Assembly (NCBI GenBank): GCA_910577365.1
Contig: CAJTMU010000020.1
Coordinates: 1 to 37,955 of the forward strand
DNA from: an uncultured Oscillospiraceae bacterium
GTDB lineage: Bacteria > Bacillota > Clostridia > Oscillospirales > Ruminococcaceae
Length of the DNA: 37,955 nt
Reading direction: 5' to 3'
A program made the position numbers and the translations under genes. Every line of letters starts with the position of its first letter. Position 1 is the stretch's first letter. This document shows positions 22,007 through 29,757 of this stretch, in pieces. The notes under the pieces were generated by a model, which had not been told where the DNA came from, did no database searches, and was given only the letters and a program-made list of their open reading frames with translations.

Positions 22007-22984
22007 ATGACTGAGATAACAATAACCAGAAATGACGCGGGACAGCGCGCCGACAGATTTTTAGCAAAGGCGTATCCCAATCTTACGCCGCCGCTTGTAT
22101 GCAAGCTGATGAGGAAAAAGCGCATAAAGCTTAACGGGGCTAAAGCAGAGCCTAACGTCAAGCTTAAAGAAGGGGATATACTGCGGTTTTATCTGAGTGA
22201 GGAGCTTCTGTCAAACGAGGCGGCAAAGCGCGCAAACGATTTTCGGGAGGTTTCGCCGAATATCGCGGCTGTATACGAGGACGAAAATATATTGTTGGTA
22301 AACAAGCCCGTAGGAATGCCTGTTCATGAGGATAACGACAACACCGCGGATACGCTGATAAACCGAATATTGTGCTATTTGTGGAAAAAAGGAGAGTACG
22401 ACCCCGACAGCGAGCGGAGCTTCACGCCCGCGCTCTGCAACAGGATAGACCGCAACACTTGCGGGATAGTTATAGCGGCTAAAAATGCAGAGAGCCTGCG
22501 GGTGCTCAATCAGAAGCTGCGCGACAGGGAGCTTGCGAAGCTGTATCTGTGCGCGGTAAGCGGCGTTCCCGAGCCGCGCTGTGCGACGCTTACAGCTTAC
22601 CTGCGAAAGCTGTCGGAGGAAAACCGCGTGGTGATATCCGACAAGAAAACTCCCGATAATCTCACTATAAAAACAAAATACAGTGTGTTGGAAACGCGCG
22701 GTGAGCCGCCCGTAAGCCTTGTGGAGGTCGACTTGCTGACGGGGCGCACGCATCAGATACGCGCTCATTTTGCGCATATCGGTCATCCTCTTCTCGGCGA
22801 CGGCAAATACGGCAACAATCGGCTTAACAAGCTTCTTGGGTTCAGGTATCAGGCTTTGTGCTCGTATAAGTTGGTATTCAGGTTCACAACCGACGCGGGT
22901 TGTTTGGAATATCTTAACGGAAAAGAATTTTCGGTCGGAAATACGGATAGCATATGGTTTGTGGAGAGGTTTCATGAGCTTTGA
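22007..22984 (+). CDS. RluA family 23S rRNA/tRNA pseudouridine synthase with S4 domain
   Basis: A 325-residue protein. Residues ~10-65 form an S4 RNA-binding domain (RADRFLAKAYPNLTPPLVCK...RIKLNG...LKEGD). The catalytic domain begins with IAAVYEDENILLVNKPVGM. The catalytic Asp is at ~148 in CNRIDRNTCGIVIAA, matching the R-x-D-R-x-T-x-G signature. VEVDLLTGRTHQIRAHFAHIGHPLLGD is the family's third motif. Such enzymes isomerise uridine in 23S rRNA (RluC/D-like) or tRNA; the exact target cannot be inferred. The frame runs back to a GTG at 21974 inside the repeat tail, but ATG 22007 with CGGGAG 5 nt upstream is the better start. No gene follows on the strand for 391 bp. Confidence 0.92.
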   Translation: MTEITITRNDAGQRADRFLAKAYPNLTPPLVCKLMRKKRIKLNGAKAEPNVKLKEGDILRFYLSEELLSNEAAKRANDFREVSPNIAAVYEDENILLVNKPVGMPVHEDNDNTADTLINRILCYLWKKGEYDPDSERSFTPALCNRIDRNTCGIVIAAKNAESLRVLNQKLRDRELAKLYLCAVSGVPEPRCATLTAYLRKLSEENRVVISDKKTPDNLTIKTKYSVLETRGEPPVSLVEVDLLTGRTHQIRAHFAHIGHPLLGDGKYGNNRLNKLLGFRYQALCSYKLVFRFTTDAGCLEYLNGKEFSVGNTDSIWFVERFHEL

Positions 22985-23270
22985 CCGTCAGTCCGCGGAA
23001 AATTTCCGCCTGCAATGAAATCAAGCGTTCAAGGTCGCAGATAAAAGCGCTGCCGCATTCCGTCAGGCTTTTGAAAAAATTTATATAAGCGGATTTTGTG
23101 GTCTGACTTAATGTAATGAGTGTAAGACTCTTATTTCACGTCTTTATCTTGTGGCTCAGATAACTTTTTTGTATATATAAAGTGTCCGATAAAAACGAAA
23201 ATTGGTAAAAATGCACAAAAGTTGACTTGAAGATTTTACTAAGTTTATTGTTATTTTTTTGGCAAAGACC
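22985..23270. other. Gap between the RluA-type gene and the gapdh promoter
   Basis: A perfect short hairpin, GCGGAAA/TTTCCGC, at 22995-23009, just after the stop, has no T run. The stretch 23010-23090 holds vague resemblance to the element tails (TTTTGAAAAAATTTATATAAGCG at its end) but no pairing arms I can defend. The remainder is AT-rich. A minus-strand open frame here overlaps the promoter and is not a gene. Confidence 0.35.
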
Positions 23271-23299
23271 TTGATAAAAAGGATAAATTTTAGTATAAT
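23271..23299 (+). promoter_or_regulatory. Strong sigma-A promoter of the GAPDH gene
   Basis: TTGATA (23271-23276), 17-nt spacer, TATAAT (23294-23299). The leader to ATG 23376 is about 70 nt and ends with AGGAGG (23361-23366). Confidence 0.88.
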
Positions 23300-23375
23300 A
23301 TAAAAGATAGATGATATCATGCGTGTCGGTTCTACGATATGCATAAAATATTTAACATTCAGGAGGATGATTCCA

Positions 23376-24410
23376 ATGGCAGTTAAAGTTGCGATCAATG
23401 GCTTTGGCAGAATCGGACGCCTTGCGTTCAGACAGATGTTCGGCGCAGAAGGGTATGAGGTAGTTGCTATAAACGACCTTACAAAGCCCTCGATGCTGGC
23501 TCACCTTTTAAAGTATGATACCGCTCAGGGCGGTTACTGCGGCAAAATCGGCGAGGGTGTACACACCGTTAACGCTAACGATGACGACAATACCATCACC
23601 GTTGACGGCAAGACCCTTAAGATCTACGCTGAGAAGGATGCTAAGGATTGTCCTTGGGGCAGCCTGGGCGTAGACGTTGTTCTCGAGTGCACCGGTTTCT
23701 ACTGCTCTAAGGAGAAGAGCATGGCTCACATCAACGCGGGCGCTAAGAAGGTAGTTATCTCTGCTCCTGCGGGTAACGACCTTAAGACCATCGTTTTCTC
23801 CGTAAACGAGAAGACGCTGACCGCCGATGACCAGATCATTTCCGCTGCTTCCTGCACCACCAACTGTCTGGCTCCCATGGCTAAGGCTCTTAACGATTAC
23901 GCTCCCATTCAGTCTGGTATCATGAGCACTATCCATGCTTACACAGGTGACCAGATGATTCTTGACGGTCCTCACAGAAAGGGCGACCTCAGACGTGCGA
24001 GAGCGGGCGCTGCTAACATCGTTCCTAACTCCACAGGCGCAGCTAAGGCTATCGGTCTGGTTATCCCCGAGCTGAACGGCAAACTCATCGGTTCCGCACA
24101 GCGCGTTCCTGTTCCCACCGGCTCCACCACTATCCTTACCGCTGTTGTTAAGGGCAATGTTACAAAGGATGGTATCAACGCGGCGATGAAGGCTGCTGCT
24201 TCCGAGTCCTTCGGCTATAACGAGGATCAGATCGTATCCTCTGACGTTATCGGCATGAGATACGGCTCTCTGTTTGATGCTACTCAGACAATGGTAGCTC
24301 AGATTGCTGATGATCTCTATGAGGTTCAGGTAGTTTCTTGGTATGATAACGAGAATTCCTACACTTCTCAGATGGTAAGAACTATCAAGTACTTTGCTGA
24401 GCTTAAGTAA
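23376..24410 (+). CDS. gap: Type I glyceraldehyde-3-phosphate dehydrogenase
   Basis: A 344-residue glycolytic enzyme that oxidises and phosphorylates glyceraldehyde 3-phosphate with NAD. Signatures: the dinucleotide fold VAINGFGRIGRLAFRQ, the catalytic SAASCTTNCLAP with Cys at about residue 160, HAYTGDQMILDGPHRKGDLR, AAKAIGLVIPELNGKL, VPVPTGS, and WYDNENSYTSQMV near the end. It has the start AGGAGG-N9-ATG 23376; the open frame upstream to 23319 is leader. Codon choice is strikingly different from most neighbours (frequent GCT, AAG, GTT, CTT and TCC), as expected of a very highly expressed gene. It has its own promoter and a strong terminator, so it is monocistronic; pgk/tpi are not adjacent in this window. 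Confidence 0.97.
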   Translation: MAVKVAINGFGRIGRLAFRQMFGAEGYEVVAINDLTKPSMLAHLLKYDTAQGGYCGKIGEGVHTVNANDDDNTITVDGKTLKIYAEKDAKDCPWGSLGVDVVLECTGFYCSKEKSMAHINAGAKKVVISAPAGNDLKTIVFSVNEKTLTADDQIISAASCTTNCLAPMAKALNDYAPIQSGIMSTIHAYTGDQMILDGPHRKGDLRRARAGAANIVPNSTGAAKAIGLVIPELNGKLIGSAQRVPVPTGSTTILTAVVKGNVTKDGINAAMKAAASESFGYNEDQIVSSDVIGMRYGSLFDATQTMVAQIADDLYEVQVVSWYDNENSYTSQMVRTIKYFAELK

Positions 24411-24431
24411 AAGAGTTTGTTAATTTGACAG

Positions 24432-24460
24432 GCTCCCCCCGAATATTCGGGGGGAGCTTT
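24432..24460 (+). terminator. GAPDH hairpin terminator 1
   Basis: 24432-24457 is a 26-nt perfect palindrome (GCTCCCCCCGAAT with ATTCGGGGGGAGC) followed by only TTT. It is a strong stem but the T tract is short. Confidence 0.75.
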
Positions 24461-24611
24461 CAGCTTGTAGAAAAAGTTATTGCAGCGCAATGCTGACGCA
24501 GGAAATTTTTCGCGAGAGCCTGAGTACGCAACACACGGCGAAGCGGAGTGTTGCGTACTCGGACGGGTCGCGGAAAATTTCAAATTTAAATAATTCAGCT
24601 TAGATCAACAC
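24461..24611 (+). repeat. Branched palindromic intergenic element, copy C1 (single-hairpin form)
   Basis: The head CTTGTAGAAAAAGTTATTGC matches B1. Outer arms GAAATTTTTCGCGA (24502-24515) and TCGCGGAAAATTTC (24568-24581) pair with a single mismatch. They enclose one 13-bp hairpin, GAGTACGCAACAC (24522-24534) with GTGTTGCGTACTC (24548-24560), whose loop GGCGAAGCGGA recalls B1. The tail TTTAAATAATTCAGCTTAGATCAAC matches A3 and B1. It lies between two related terminator hairpins. Confidence 0.75.
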
Positions 24612-24629
24612 TTTATAAACAAGCTGATA

Positions 24630-24664
24630 GCTTCCCTCTGAATATTCAGGGGGGAGCTTTTTTA
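24630..24664 (+). terminator. Terminator hairpin 2, near-copy of GAPDH terminator 1
   Basis: GCTTCCCTCTGAAT (24630-24643) pairs with ATTCAGGGGGGAGC (24644-24657), with two G-U pairs, followed by TTTTTTA. It resembles the hairpin at 24432 closely and has the better T run. The rest of the gap to 24825 is AT-rich with nothing else I can name. Confidence 0.8.
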
Positions 24665-24825
24665 TACAAGTGCTGATATAAGATTTGTTTAACGGGTATT
24701 CGGAAATTTTTAAGTATATTTTAAGCTTCTTTAAGTATGATTATGCCCAAAAGATGATAATAACCTAAAGAGCCTTTAAAACCGCAGATACATGCTTTTT
24801 CGTCATTTGCGCTCACAATTCTCCA

Positions 24826-24854
24826 TTGACTTTTACCGAGATTTTTGGTATAAT
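24826..24854 (+). promoter_or_regulatory. Sigma-A promoter for the membrane protein/OST-HTH unit
   Basis: TTGACT (24826-24831), 17-nt spacer, TATAAT (24849-24854). The leader is short (about 32 nt), with AGGAGG at 24881-24886 before ATG 24893. Confidence 0.85.
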
Positions 24855-24892
24855 TGATTAAGAGATTTTTAAAAGATAAAAGGAGGTACTTC

Positions 24893-25942
24893 ATGCCTTT
24901 GTCAAATGAACCGGACAAGCTGTCCCCGCCTGCTCCGACGGACGAGCCGCCTACGGAGGATACACTGTGTGATATTGCTGCCCCTCCCGACGAGCCTTGT
25001 TCAATTCCCGAAATCGAAACGATGACAACCGAGCAGTTTGAGCAGCAGGCTGCCGCAGCCGAACGCACCCGCGCGGAAATTGAGCAGCGTGACAGGGAGT
25101 TCCTTGCGGCGTTGGATCAAGTGCTGGAAAAACAGAAGATACGCGATGTGCAGCCTCGAACCCCGCCCCCGCCTCCGCGGCGGAATATAGCGGTTGGATT
25201 GGTAAAAAAGGGCGTGGGAATGATTTCGCTGGCTCTTATACTGATCTTTATGGGCGTTGTGATGCTGGTGTGCCTTTTCTCACGTTCACCGGACTATCTG
25301 CTGCCGTTGAAGCTGTCTCCGTTAGCTGCTGTGCTAATCGGGCTGGAGCTTCTTGTGGGCTATCTCACCTCAGGAAAGCATTTTCGCATGCATATCCCCA
25401 GCATAGCTATATCGGCTTTGCTGGTGGTGGGCTGCTGTATAATGGCAGCTGCACTGAACAAATCATACAGCGACACCAAGACCGAATACAATAACCGCTC
25501 CGTTGCCGCGGAAATATACGACAGCAGCTACAAAGAGCTGAGATATGTGTCGGATATTTCGGTGCTTAAGGTCGAGGTAGATCTCAATCCCGACGGCGTG
25601 GGAAGTGAAAAGGGCATGGAGGCTCTTTCCGCGGACGATACCGTAAATATTTTTATTGAGCTTGGCGGGAGCTTTGACAGTCCCGCGGGCTTTGCGGCAG
25701 AGTGTAAGAAGATTATTGACAGTTATAAGATTCTGGGCATACCTGTTACAAATTTTACCTTTATAAATGAAGGACGGCTGCACTCGTTTAAACTTGAGGC
25801 GGAGGGAAAATTTATTCAGGATTACTCCGAAAGTAAGCTTATGGAGCTGGTAAGCTATATTTATATTGAAAATTATGATTATATTCACGATCTGGAGGAC
25901 TTCACTGAGCCTGCGGAGGAATCGGCGGATAATGCGGCTTAG
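24893..25942 (+). CDS. Unrecognised membrane protein with Pro/Glu-rich cytosolic N-terminus
   Basis: A 349-residue protein of no family I recognise. The first ~70 residues are acidic and Pro-rich; a charged, probably helical stretch follows (TTEQFEQQAAAAERTRAEIE). Next comes a Pro-Arg-rich hinge (PRTPPPPPRRN, ~95-105), then three hydrophobic segments at roughly 115-138, 145-165 and 178-200. The last ~150 residues have no membrane segment and show alternating strands (DISVLKVEVDLNPDG, TVNIFIELGGSFDSP, YKILGIPVTNFTFINEG) and an acidic end, so a folded domain follows the membrane part. Start ATG 24893 has AGGAGG. The OST-HTH/DUF3825 gene begins 82 bp downstream without an obvious promoter of its own, so the two may be co-transcribed. 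Confidence 0.75.
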   Translation: MPLSNEPDKLSPPAPTDEPPTEDTLCDIAAPPDEPCSIPEIETMTTEQFEQQAAAAERTRAEIEQRDREFLAALDQVLEKQKIRDVQPRTPPPPPRRNIAVGLVKKGVGMISLALILIFMGVVMLVCLFSRSPDYLLPLKLSPLAAVLIGLELLVGYLTSGKHFRMHIPSIAISALLVVGCCIMAAALNKSYSDTKTEYNNRSVAAEIYDSSYKELRYVSDISVLKVEVDLNPDGVGSEKGMEALSADDTVNIFIELGGSFDSPAGFAAECKKIIDSYKILGIPVTNFTFINEGRLHSFKLEAEGKFIQDYSESKLMELVSYIYIENYDYIHDLEDFTEPAEESADNAA

Positions 25943-26024
25943 AGTAAATGGATTTTAAAAATGCCTTGGCGGTTTTGAATGAGATAAAATGATATAAATA
26001 CAAACTTTTACGGAAAGGATAAAA

Positions 26025-28289
26025 ATGCTGACAAACGATAAGAAAGTGACTATATATAGTTGCATAAAAAGCCAGTTTCCCGACCCAGGTCTGTATCGCA
26101 CAAGCAGAGTCGCGGAATGGCTGGAAACCAACGGATATACTATGGAGAGTCTGGGCTACGCTTCATTCAGAGAATTTGCAAAGGATTTTACAGAAATGTT
26201 TACTTTTCAGAATGATAACAATGATGTATTTATTAAAACCAATAACTGGGAACCGGGTGAAAGCGCCGTCCGCGCGGAGCGTGCCGATTCTCACCCTGCC
26301 GACGGTTTTTTTGGCACGAAAAATATAGTGCTGAACGACGATATTATCGAGATGTCGCAGCAGTCGCTCTATGCGCTGACAAAGGTACTCGGAAACGATC
26401 TCACGGTGCAGGCGATGAAGCAGCAGATTTATCTGAGCTTCAATGAGGCAAAGGAAACCGGAAGATTACAGTTTCTGTCGGATAAGTATATTTTTCCCAT
26501 AGATTACTGCGCGGACGGCTATCTTGTAAACGGAAATATAACCAAAAATATAAGCCCGTTGGGTAGAAGCCTTTATTTTTCCTTTGAGAAAACGGGAATT
26601 TTCCGCGGTGACGGAGCACCAGAGTTTAAGCACCACCAGCCCGCCGTTCCGGAGATTTCCCGCGGGGACAAGGAAAAAATTTACAAGCTGCTTGCGGAGC
26701 ATTTCCCGCTGAATATGCCCATTCACATGGCTACCGTCAGCAAGCTGCTTACGGACCATGGCGTTGACCGCGCTCGTTACGGCTTTAACAAAATGAAGGA
26801 AATGCTGGCGAGCCTTGACTTTCTGGAGCTTGAAGACGTGGTTCTGGGAGGAGTTCCGCAAATTAAGGTTACCATGCGCAGTGCGCCCGAGTATGCCTTT
26901 GCTCAGCAGTCATCTTCCGAAATTGAAACCCGCGGCACTCACTTCGCCGCTTCACCTTATGCGTCAGTAAAGCCTATATACCGTGCCGAGGAAATTCCGG
27001 AGGAATCTTTGGATTGCTTCTGCAATCTTCCCGTAAAGCCGCTCGCGATAATTCAAAGCTATATTATGAAAAAGGGTATTGAGGCGGAAACAGACGATAT
27101 CCGCCGCGCACTTACAGAGGACTTTGAAACGGCGCGGGAAGTCGGAAAGATACGCCAATACGACAGCAAGATAGTTTTTCCGTGCCGCTATCTCAAAGAT
27201 GACGGCTCGGCGGTGGAGATAACGCTTAAGCCCAGCGCATATGAGGGAAAACGGTGGTTTTTATACTATGTGGATACCACTGTGCGTGAGCGCGGGAGTC
27301 TTCATATAAGTCCTGGAAAACAGCTGGAAAGCTTTGCTTTTCTGGGCAGCTGGTCGGGATTTCTGTCGGAGCTTGCCGAAAAGGCAGTCGCGGAGGAATG
27401 GGATTTTCGTGACAGCCGCCGAAGGAGCTACCATATTCTTATACAGTATATTAAATACACCTTTGCTCGGCTAAGGCAGGAAAACAAGGTGTGCGTTTCG
27501 GAGGACAATCAGTTTGCCGCTTTCAATACGGGACTGGTGGATAAGCACTACGACGACATCTATGCGTGCTTTGGTCCGAATGACCCAAGAAGCGATACCC
27601 GCTGGAAATTTACAGGCTTCTGCACAGCTGCATCGAGAGGTCTGGGTAAAATGCTTGTGAATTATTTCAATCCGCTTCCCATGCCGCCGCGCTATTTCAC
27701 TAAAAGCGAGGATCTGTTCTTTGATCTTGACAAGCGCCTCCACACAGATTTTGACCATATAATCATCGACAACATACGCCGTCTGCCGCTGCATTTCCTT
27801 GAGGACCAGTTTTCCGACTGCCCCGAGGCAAAGGATATCTGTGCGGAAATATACGAAACAGCGGATAAATACCGCCGTGCAGCACTCTACGACGAGCTTA
27901 AGGAGATAATCTCCGACAACAGCAGGCTGTTTATACGTATTCAGAATCGAATAAAGGATTCCATAGAGCTTGCGAGAAAGCGTGTGCGCTGGAATTATAA
28001 AACCGCTATCCCATCGTATTTTCCCAAGCGGGATTCCATGTCTCTCATGCTGCCGCTTTGCCTTACAGAAGAGGAAACGCCTGATGTGGCGCTGGTGGTG
28101 GAGCTTACTCAATCCGGCAACTATCAGGGACAGACAATCCTTACCATACCTCAGGCGTATATCGATGCCCGTCTGATGTGCCGAATTACAGGTGACTGGC
28201 TCAATCCGTCACAGATTTCGCTCAGCGCAGACGACCCCGAGGAGCAGGATTTCGCTTCCGCAGACGAGGAGATGGCGGATAATTATTAG
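26025..28289 (+). CDS. OST-HTH/LOTUS-like and DUF3825 domain protein (predicted RNA-associated)
   Basis: A 754-residue cytoplasmic protein. Residues ~5-72 and ~215-285 look like OST-HTH/LOTUS domains; the second is clearer (IYKLLAEHFPLNMPIHMATV, then YGFNKMKEMLASLDFLEL, then PQIKVTM). Each is followed by a similar beta-rich module: ~135-190 (NEAKETGRLQFLSDKYIFPI ... LYFSFEKTG) and ~360-418 (ETAREVGKIRQYDSKIVFPC ... FLYYVDTT). So the first half is an internal duplication of a two-part unit. Residues ~430-690 match what I know of DUF3825: FNTGLVDKHYDDIYACFG (~498), LPMPPRYF and HIIIDNIRRLPLHFL (~577). OST-HTH domains bind RNA (including G-quadruplex RNA) in other systems; the role here is inference. 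RBS GGAAAGGA precedes ATG 26025. Confidence 0.75.
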   Translation: MLTNDKKVTIYSCIKSQFPDPGLYRTSRVAEWLETNGYTMESLGYASFREFAKDFTEMFTFQNDNNDVFIKTNNWEPGESAVRAERADSHPADGFFGTKNIVLNDDIIEMSQQSLYALTKVLGNDLTVQAMKQQIYLSFNEAKETGRLQFLSDKYIFPIDYCADGYLVNGNITKNISPLGRSLYFSFEKTGIFRGDGAPEFKHHQPAVPEISRGDKEKIYKLLAEHFPLNMPIHMATVSKLLTDHGVDRARYGFNKMKEMLASLDFLELEDVVLGGVPQIKVTMRSAPEYAFAQQSSSEIETRGTHFAASPYASVKPIYRAEEIPEESLDCFCNLPVKPLAIIQSYIMKKGIEAETDDIRRALTEDFETAREVGKIRQYDSKIVFPCRYLKDDGSAVEITLKPSAYEGKRWFLYYVDTTVRERGSLHISPGKQLESFAFLGSWSGFLSELAEKAVAEEWDFRDSRRRSYHILIQYIKYTFARLRQENKVCVSEDNQFAAFNTGLVDKHYDDIYACFGPNDPRSDTRWKFTGFCTAASRGLGKMLVNYFNPLPMPPRYFTKSEDLFFDLDKRLHTDFDHIIIDNIRRLPLHFLEDQFSDCPEAKDICAEIYETADKYRRAALYDELKEIISDNSRLFIRIQNRIKDSIELARKRVRWNYKTAIPSYFPKRDSMSLMLPLCLTEEETPDVALVVELTQSGNYQGQTILTIPQAYIDARLMCRITGDWLNPSQISLSADDPEEQDFASADEEMADNY

Positions 28290-28652
28290 AGCCTGTCAGG
28301 TAAATCACTGTGTGCCGATTTGATGCGGATTTTTTGGGATGATGTGCCATTGAGATCTCTTCTTGAATTTTAATTTTTCTCGGTTGATTTTGCTTTTCGT
28401 TTCCCCGAATGGTTCAGCCACGGTAACGGTAAGACACTAAAACAATTAAATAAACATCGAACTAAAATTAAAGACAATAATATAAAAGACAAATCTGCAA
28501 AATAAAAAGAAATGCTGCCGTAAAAGTTCTTTTTTACGTTTGTAACAAATTTTTTGAAATAAAATGAATATTTACCTTTTTAACCGCACACAATATGACT
28601 GCGGAAAAAACCGCGTAAAAAAAGTGATATAAAGTCACAGGAGGAACAAAAA
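28290..28652 (+). other. AT-rich leader/gap before the Asn/Gln-rich micro-protein
   Basis: This 363-bp gap is very AT-rich in 28430-28620. CGTAAAA/TTTTACG forms a hairpin at about 28519-28540, and CCGCA/TGCGG another at about 28582-28603. TAAAAT at about 28559-28564 could be a -10, but no -35 with normal spacing is seen. A weak CCG/CGG hairpin plus ATTTTTT near 28317-28337 could end the OST-HTH transcript. No open frame of substance. Confidence 0.4.
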
Positions 28653-28766
28653 ATGTCTAATCAGAATAATCAGAATAACCAGCAGAACAAGCAGAATCAG
28701 CAGAACCAGCAGAACAAGCAGAACAAGCAGGATCAGAACAGCTCTAACAGCCAGAACAATCGCTAA
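28653..28766 (+). CDS. 37-residue Asn/Gln-rich micro-protein
   Basis: ATG 28653 is preceded by a full AGGAGG (28639-28644) at ideal spacing; the frame runs to TAA at 28764-28766. Of 37 residues, 14 are Asn and 13 Gln, with three Lys, four Ser and single Asp, Arg and Met; there are no hydrophobic residues after the start. It is built of short QN/QQN/KQN repeats, so it is surely disordered. Codons are almost uniformly CAG and AAC/AAT, which would fit recent repeat growth as well as strong expression. The strong ribosome site and two terminator-like hairpins right after the stop argue for a real gene. The K-Q-N-Q-Q rhythm recalls gamma-type small acid-soluble spore proteins, but it lacks their other features, so that is only a suggestion. 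Confidence 0.65.
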   Translation: MSNQNNQNNQQNKQNQQNQQNKQNKQDQNSSNSQNNR

Positions 28767-28770
28767 GGCG

Positions 28771-28840
28771 CGGGCGGGTTTCTCCCGCCCGTACATATTA
28801 GGGGTAAGAGAGGCGCTTATGCCGTTTCTCTTACCTTTTT
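28771..28840 (+). terminator. Two successive hairpins ending the micro-protein transcript
   Basis: Hairpin 1: CGGGCGGG with CCCGCCCG (28771-28791), no T run. Hairpin 2: GGTAAGAGA (28803-28811) with TCTCTTACC (28827-28835), an inner GGC/GCC stem, then TTTTT (28836-28840). The second is a textbook terminator. Confidence 0.85.
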
Positions 28841-28915
28841 GTTAATACGCACTTCAACTGTAATATCTTTATCAGCCTGTTTAAAGAAAAATTTGTGAAA
28901 AATTTATGATTCCCC

Positions 28916-28944
28916 TTGCATTTATTTAAAAAAAGTTGTATAAT
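28916..28944 (+). promoter_or_regulatory. Sigma-A promoter of the TerD gene
   Basis: TTGCAT (28916-28921), 17-nt spacer, TATAAT (28939-28944). The leader to ATG 28984 is about 33 nt. Confidence 0.82.
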
Positions 28945-28983
28945 AGCAGTAATAGGAAAAAAATATCCATATGGAGGTATAAT

Positions 28984-29574
28984 ATGTCGGTAAATCTTCA
29001 AAAGGGTCAGAAAGTAGACCTTACCAAGGATAATTCGTCTTTGAGAACGCTGGTTGTTGGTCTTGGCTGGGACGAAGCTCCCCGCGGCTTCTCGCTGTTC
29101 CAGAAGCGGGAGGATATTGACTGCGACGCGTCGGCAATACTTATAAATGCTAACACTGATAAGCTTATGGGCGCGGTCGATGTGGTGTACTTCGGAAATC
29201 TTACCCATCGGAGCGGCGCGGTGCGTCACTGCGGCGATAACCTCACCGGTGCCGGCGACGGTGACGACGAGCAGATAATTGTCGAGCTTACAAAGGTACC
29301 TGCGGATTTCTCAAAAATTGTTTTTGTGGTGAATATTTATCAGGCAATGCAGCGCAAGCAGCACTTCGGTATGATAAAAAACGCGTTTATACGCATTGTT
29401 GATGCGGATACGGGTGCGGAGCTGTGCAAATACAATCTTTCTGAAAACTACGATGGAAAGACTGCTATGATTTTCGGCGAGGTGTACCGCTTCAAGGGCG
29501 AATGGAAATTCGGCGCAATAGGCGAGCCTACCAACGACAACAGCATTGGTGAGCTTGCTCAGAGATATCAGTAA
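28984..29574 (+). CDS. TerD family (tellurium/stress resistance) protein
   Basis: A 196-residue cytoplasmic protein with the full TerD domain: VNLQKGQKVDLTKDN, then LVVGLGWDEA, DCDASAILINAN, DVVYFGN, LTGAGDGDDEQIIVEL, VVNIYQAMQRKQHFG and NAFIRIVDADTG, and a terminal FGEVYRFKGEWKFGAIGE. These are the canonical blocks, including the acidic GDGDDE stretch that binds calcium in studied homologues. The usual ter clusters contain several terD paralogues and terC; here a single copy is present with small membrane and disordered proteins around it. ATG 28984 has TGGAGGT upstream; the frame continues to 28936 but that part is promoter and leader. A small membrane protein gene follows after 23 bp. Confidence 0.93.
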   Translation: MSVNLQKGQKVDLTKDNSSLRTLVVGLGWDEAPRGFSLFQKREDIDCDASAILINANTDKLMGAVDVVYFGNLTHRSGAVRHCGDNLTGAGDGDDEQIIVELTKVPADFSKIVFVVNIYQAMQRKQHFGMIKNAFIRIVDADTGAELCKYNLSENYDGKTAMIFGEVYRFKGEWKFGAIGEPTNDNSIGELAQRYQ

Positions 29575-29597
29575 AAGCTTTATAGGAGGATATTTTT

Positions 29598-29735
29598 ATG
29601 ACCAAGAAGATTGTTATTATTTCAGGTATAATTGCGCTGGCGGCTGTTGCCGCAGCGGGCGTGGCATATTTCCTGATGAACAAGACCAATCTTATCACGG
29701 ACTGTGATGATTGGCTCGACGACGAGGAAATCTGA
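29598..29735 (+). CDS. 45-residue single-pass membrane micro-protein
   Basis: ATG 29598 follows AGGAGG (29585-29590). The product is MTKK, then a ~23-residue hydrophobic segment (IVIISGIIALAAVAAAGVAY), a short polar bridge, and an acidic end (DCDDWLDDEE). This is a typical single-span micro-protein with an N-terminal positive charge, predicted to face the acidic tail outward or remain anchored. It lies 23 bp after terD on the same strand and most likely shares its transcript. A hairpin follows 22 bp after the stop. No family recognised. Confidence 0.8.
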   Translation: MTKKIVIISGIIALAAVAAAGVAYFLMNKTNLITDCDDWLDDEEI

Positions 29736-29757
29736 CGAAACCTAACGGGAATACCGA

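Noticed and set aside
23156..23398. 80-residue minus-strand hydrophobic frame
   Set aside because: It overlaps the GAPDH promoter, leader and start; no ribosome site. Its hydrophobicity reflects AT-rich DNA.
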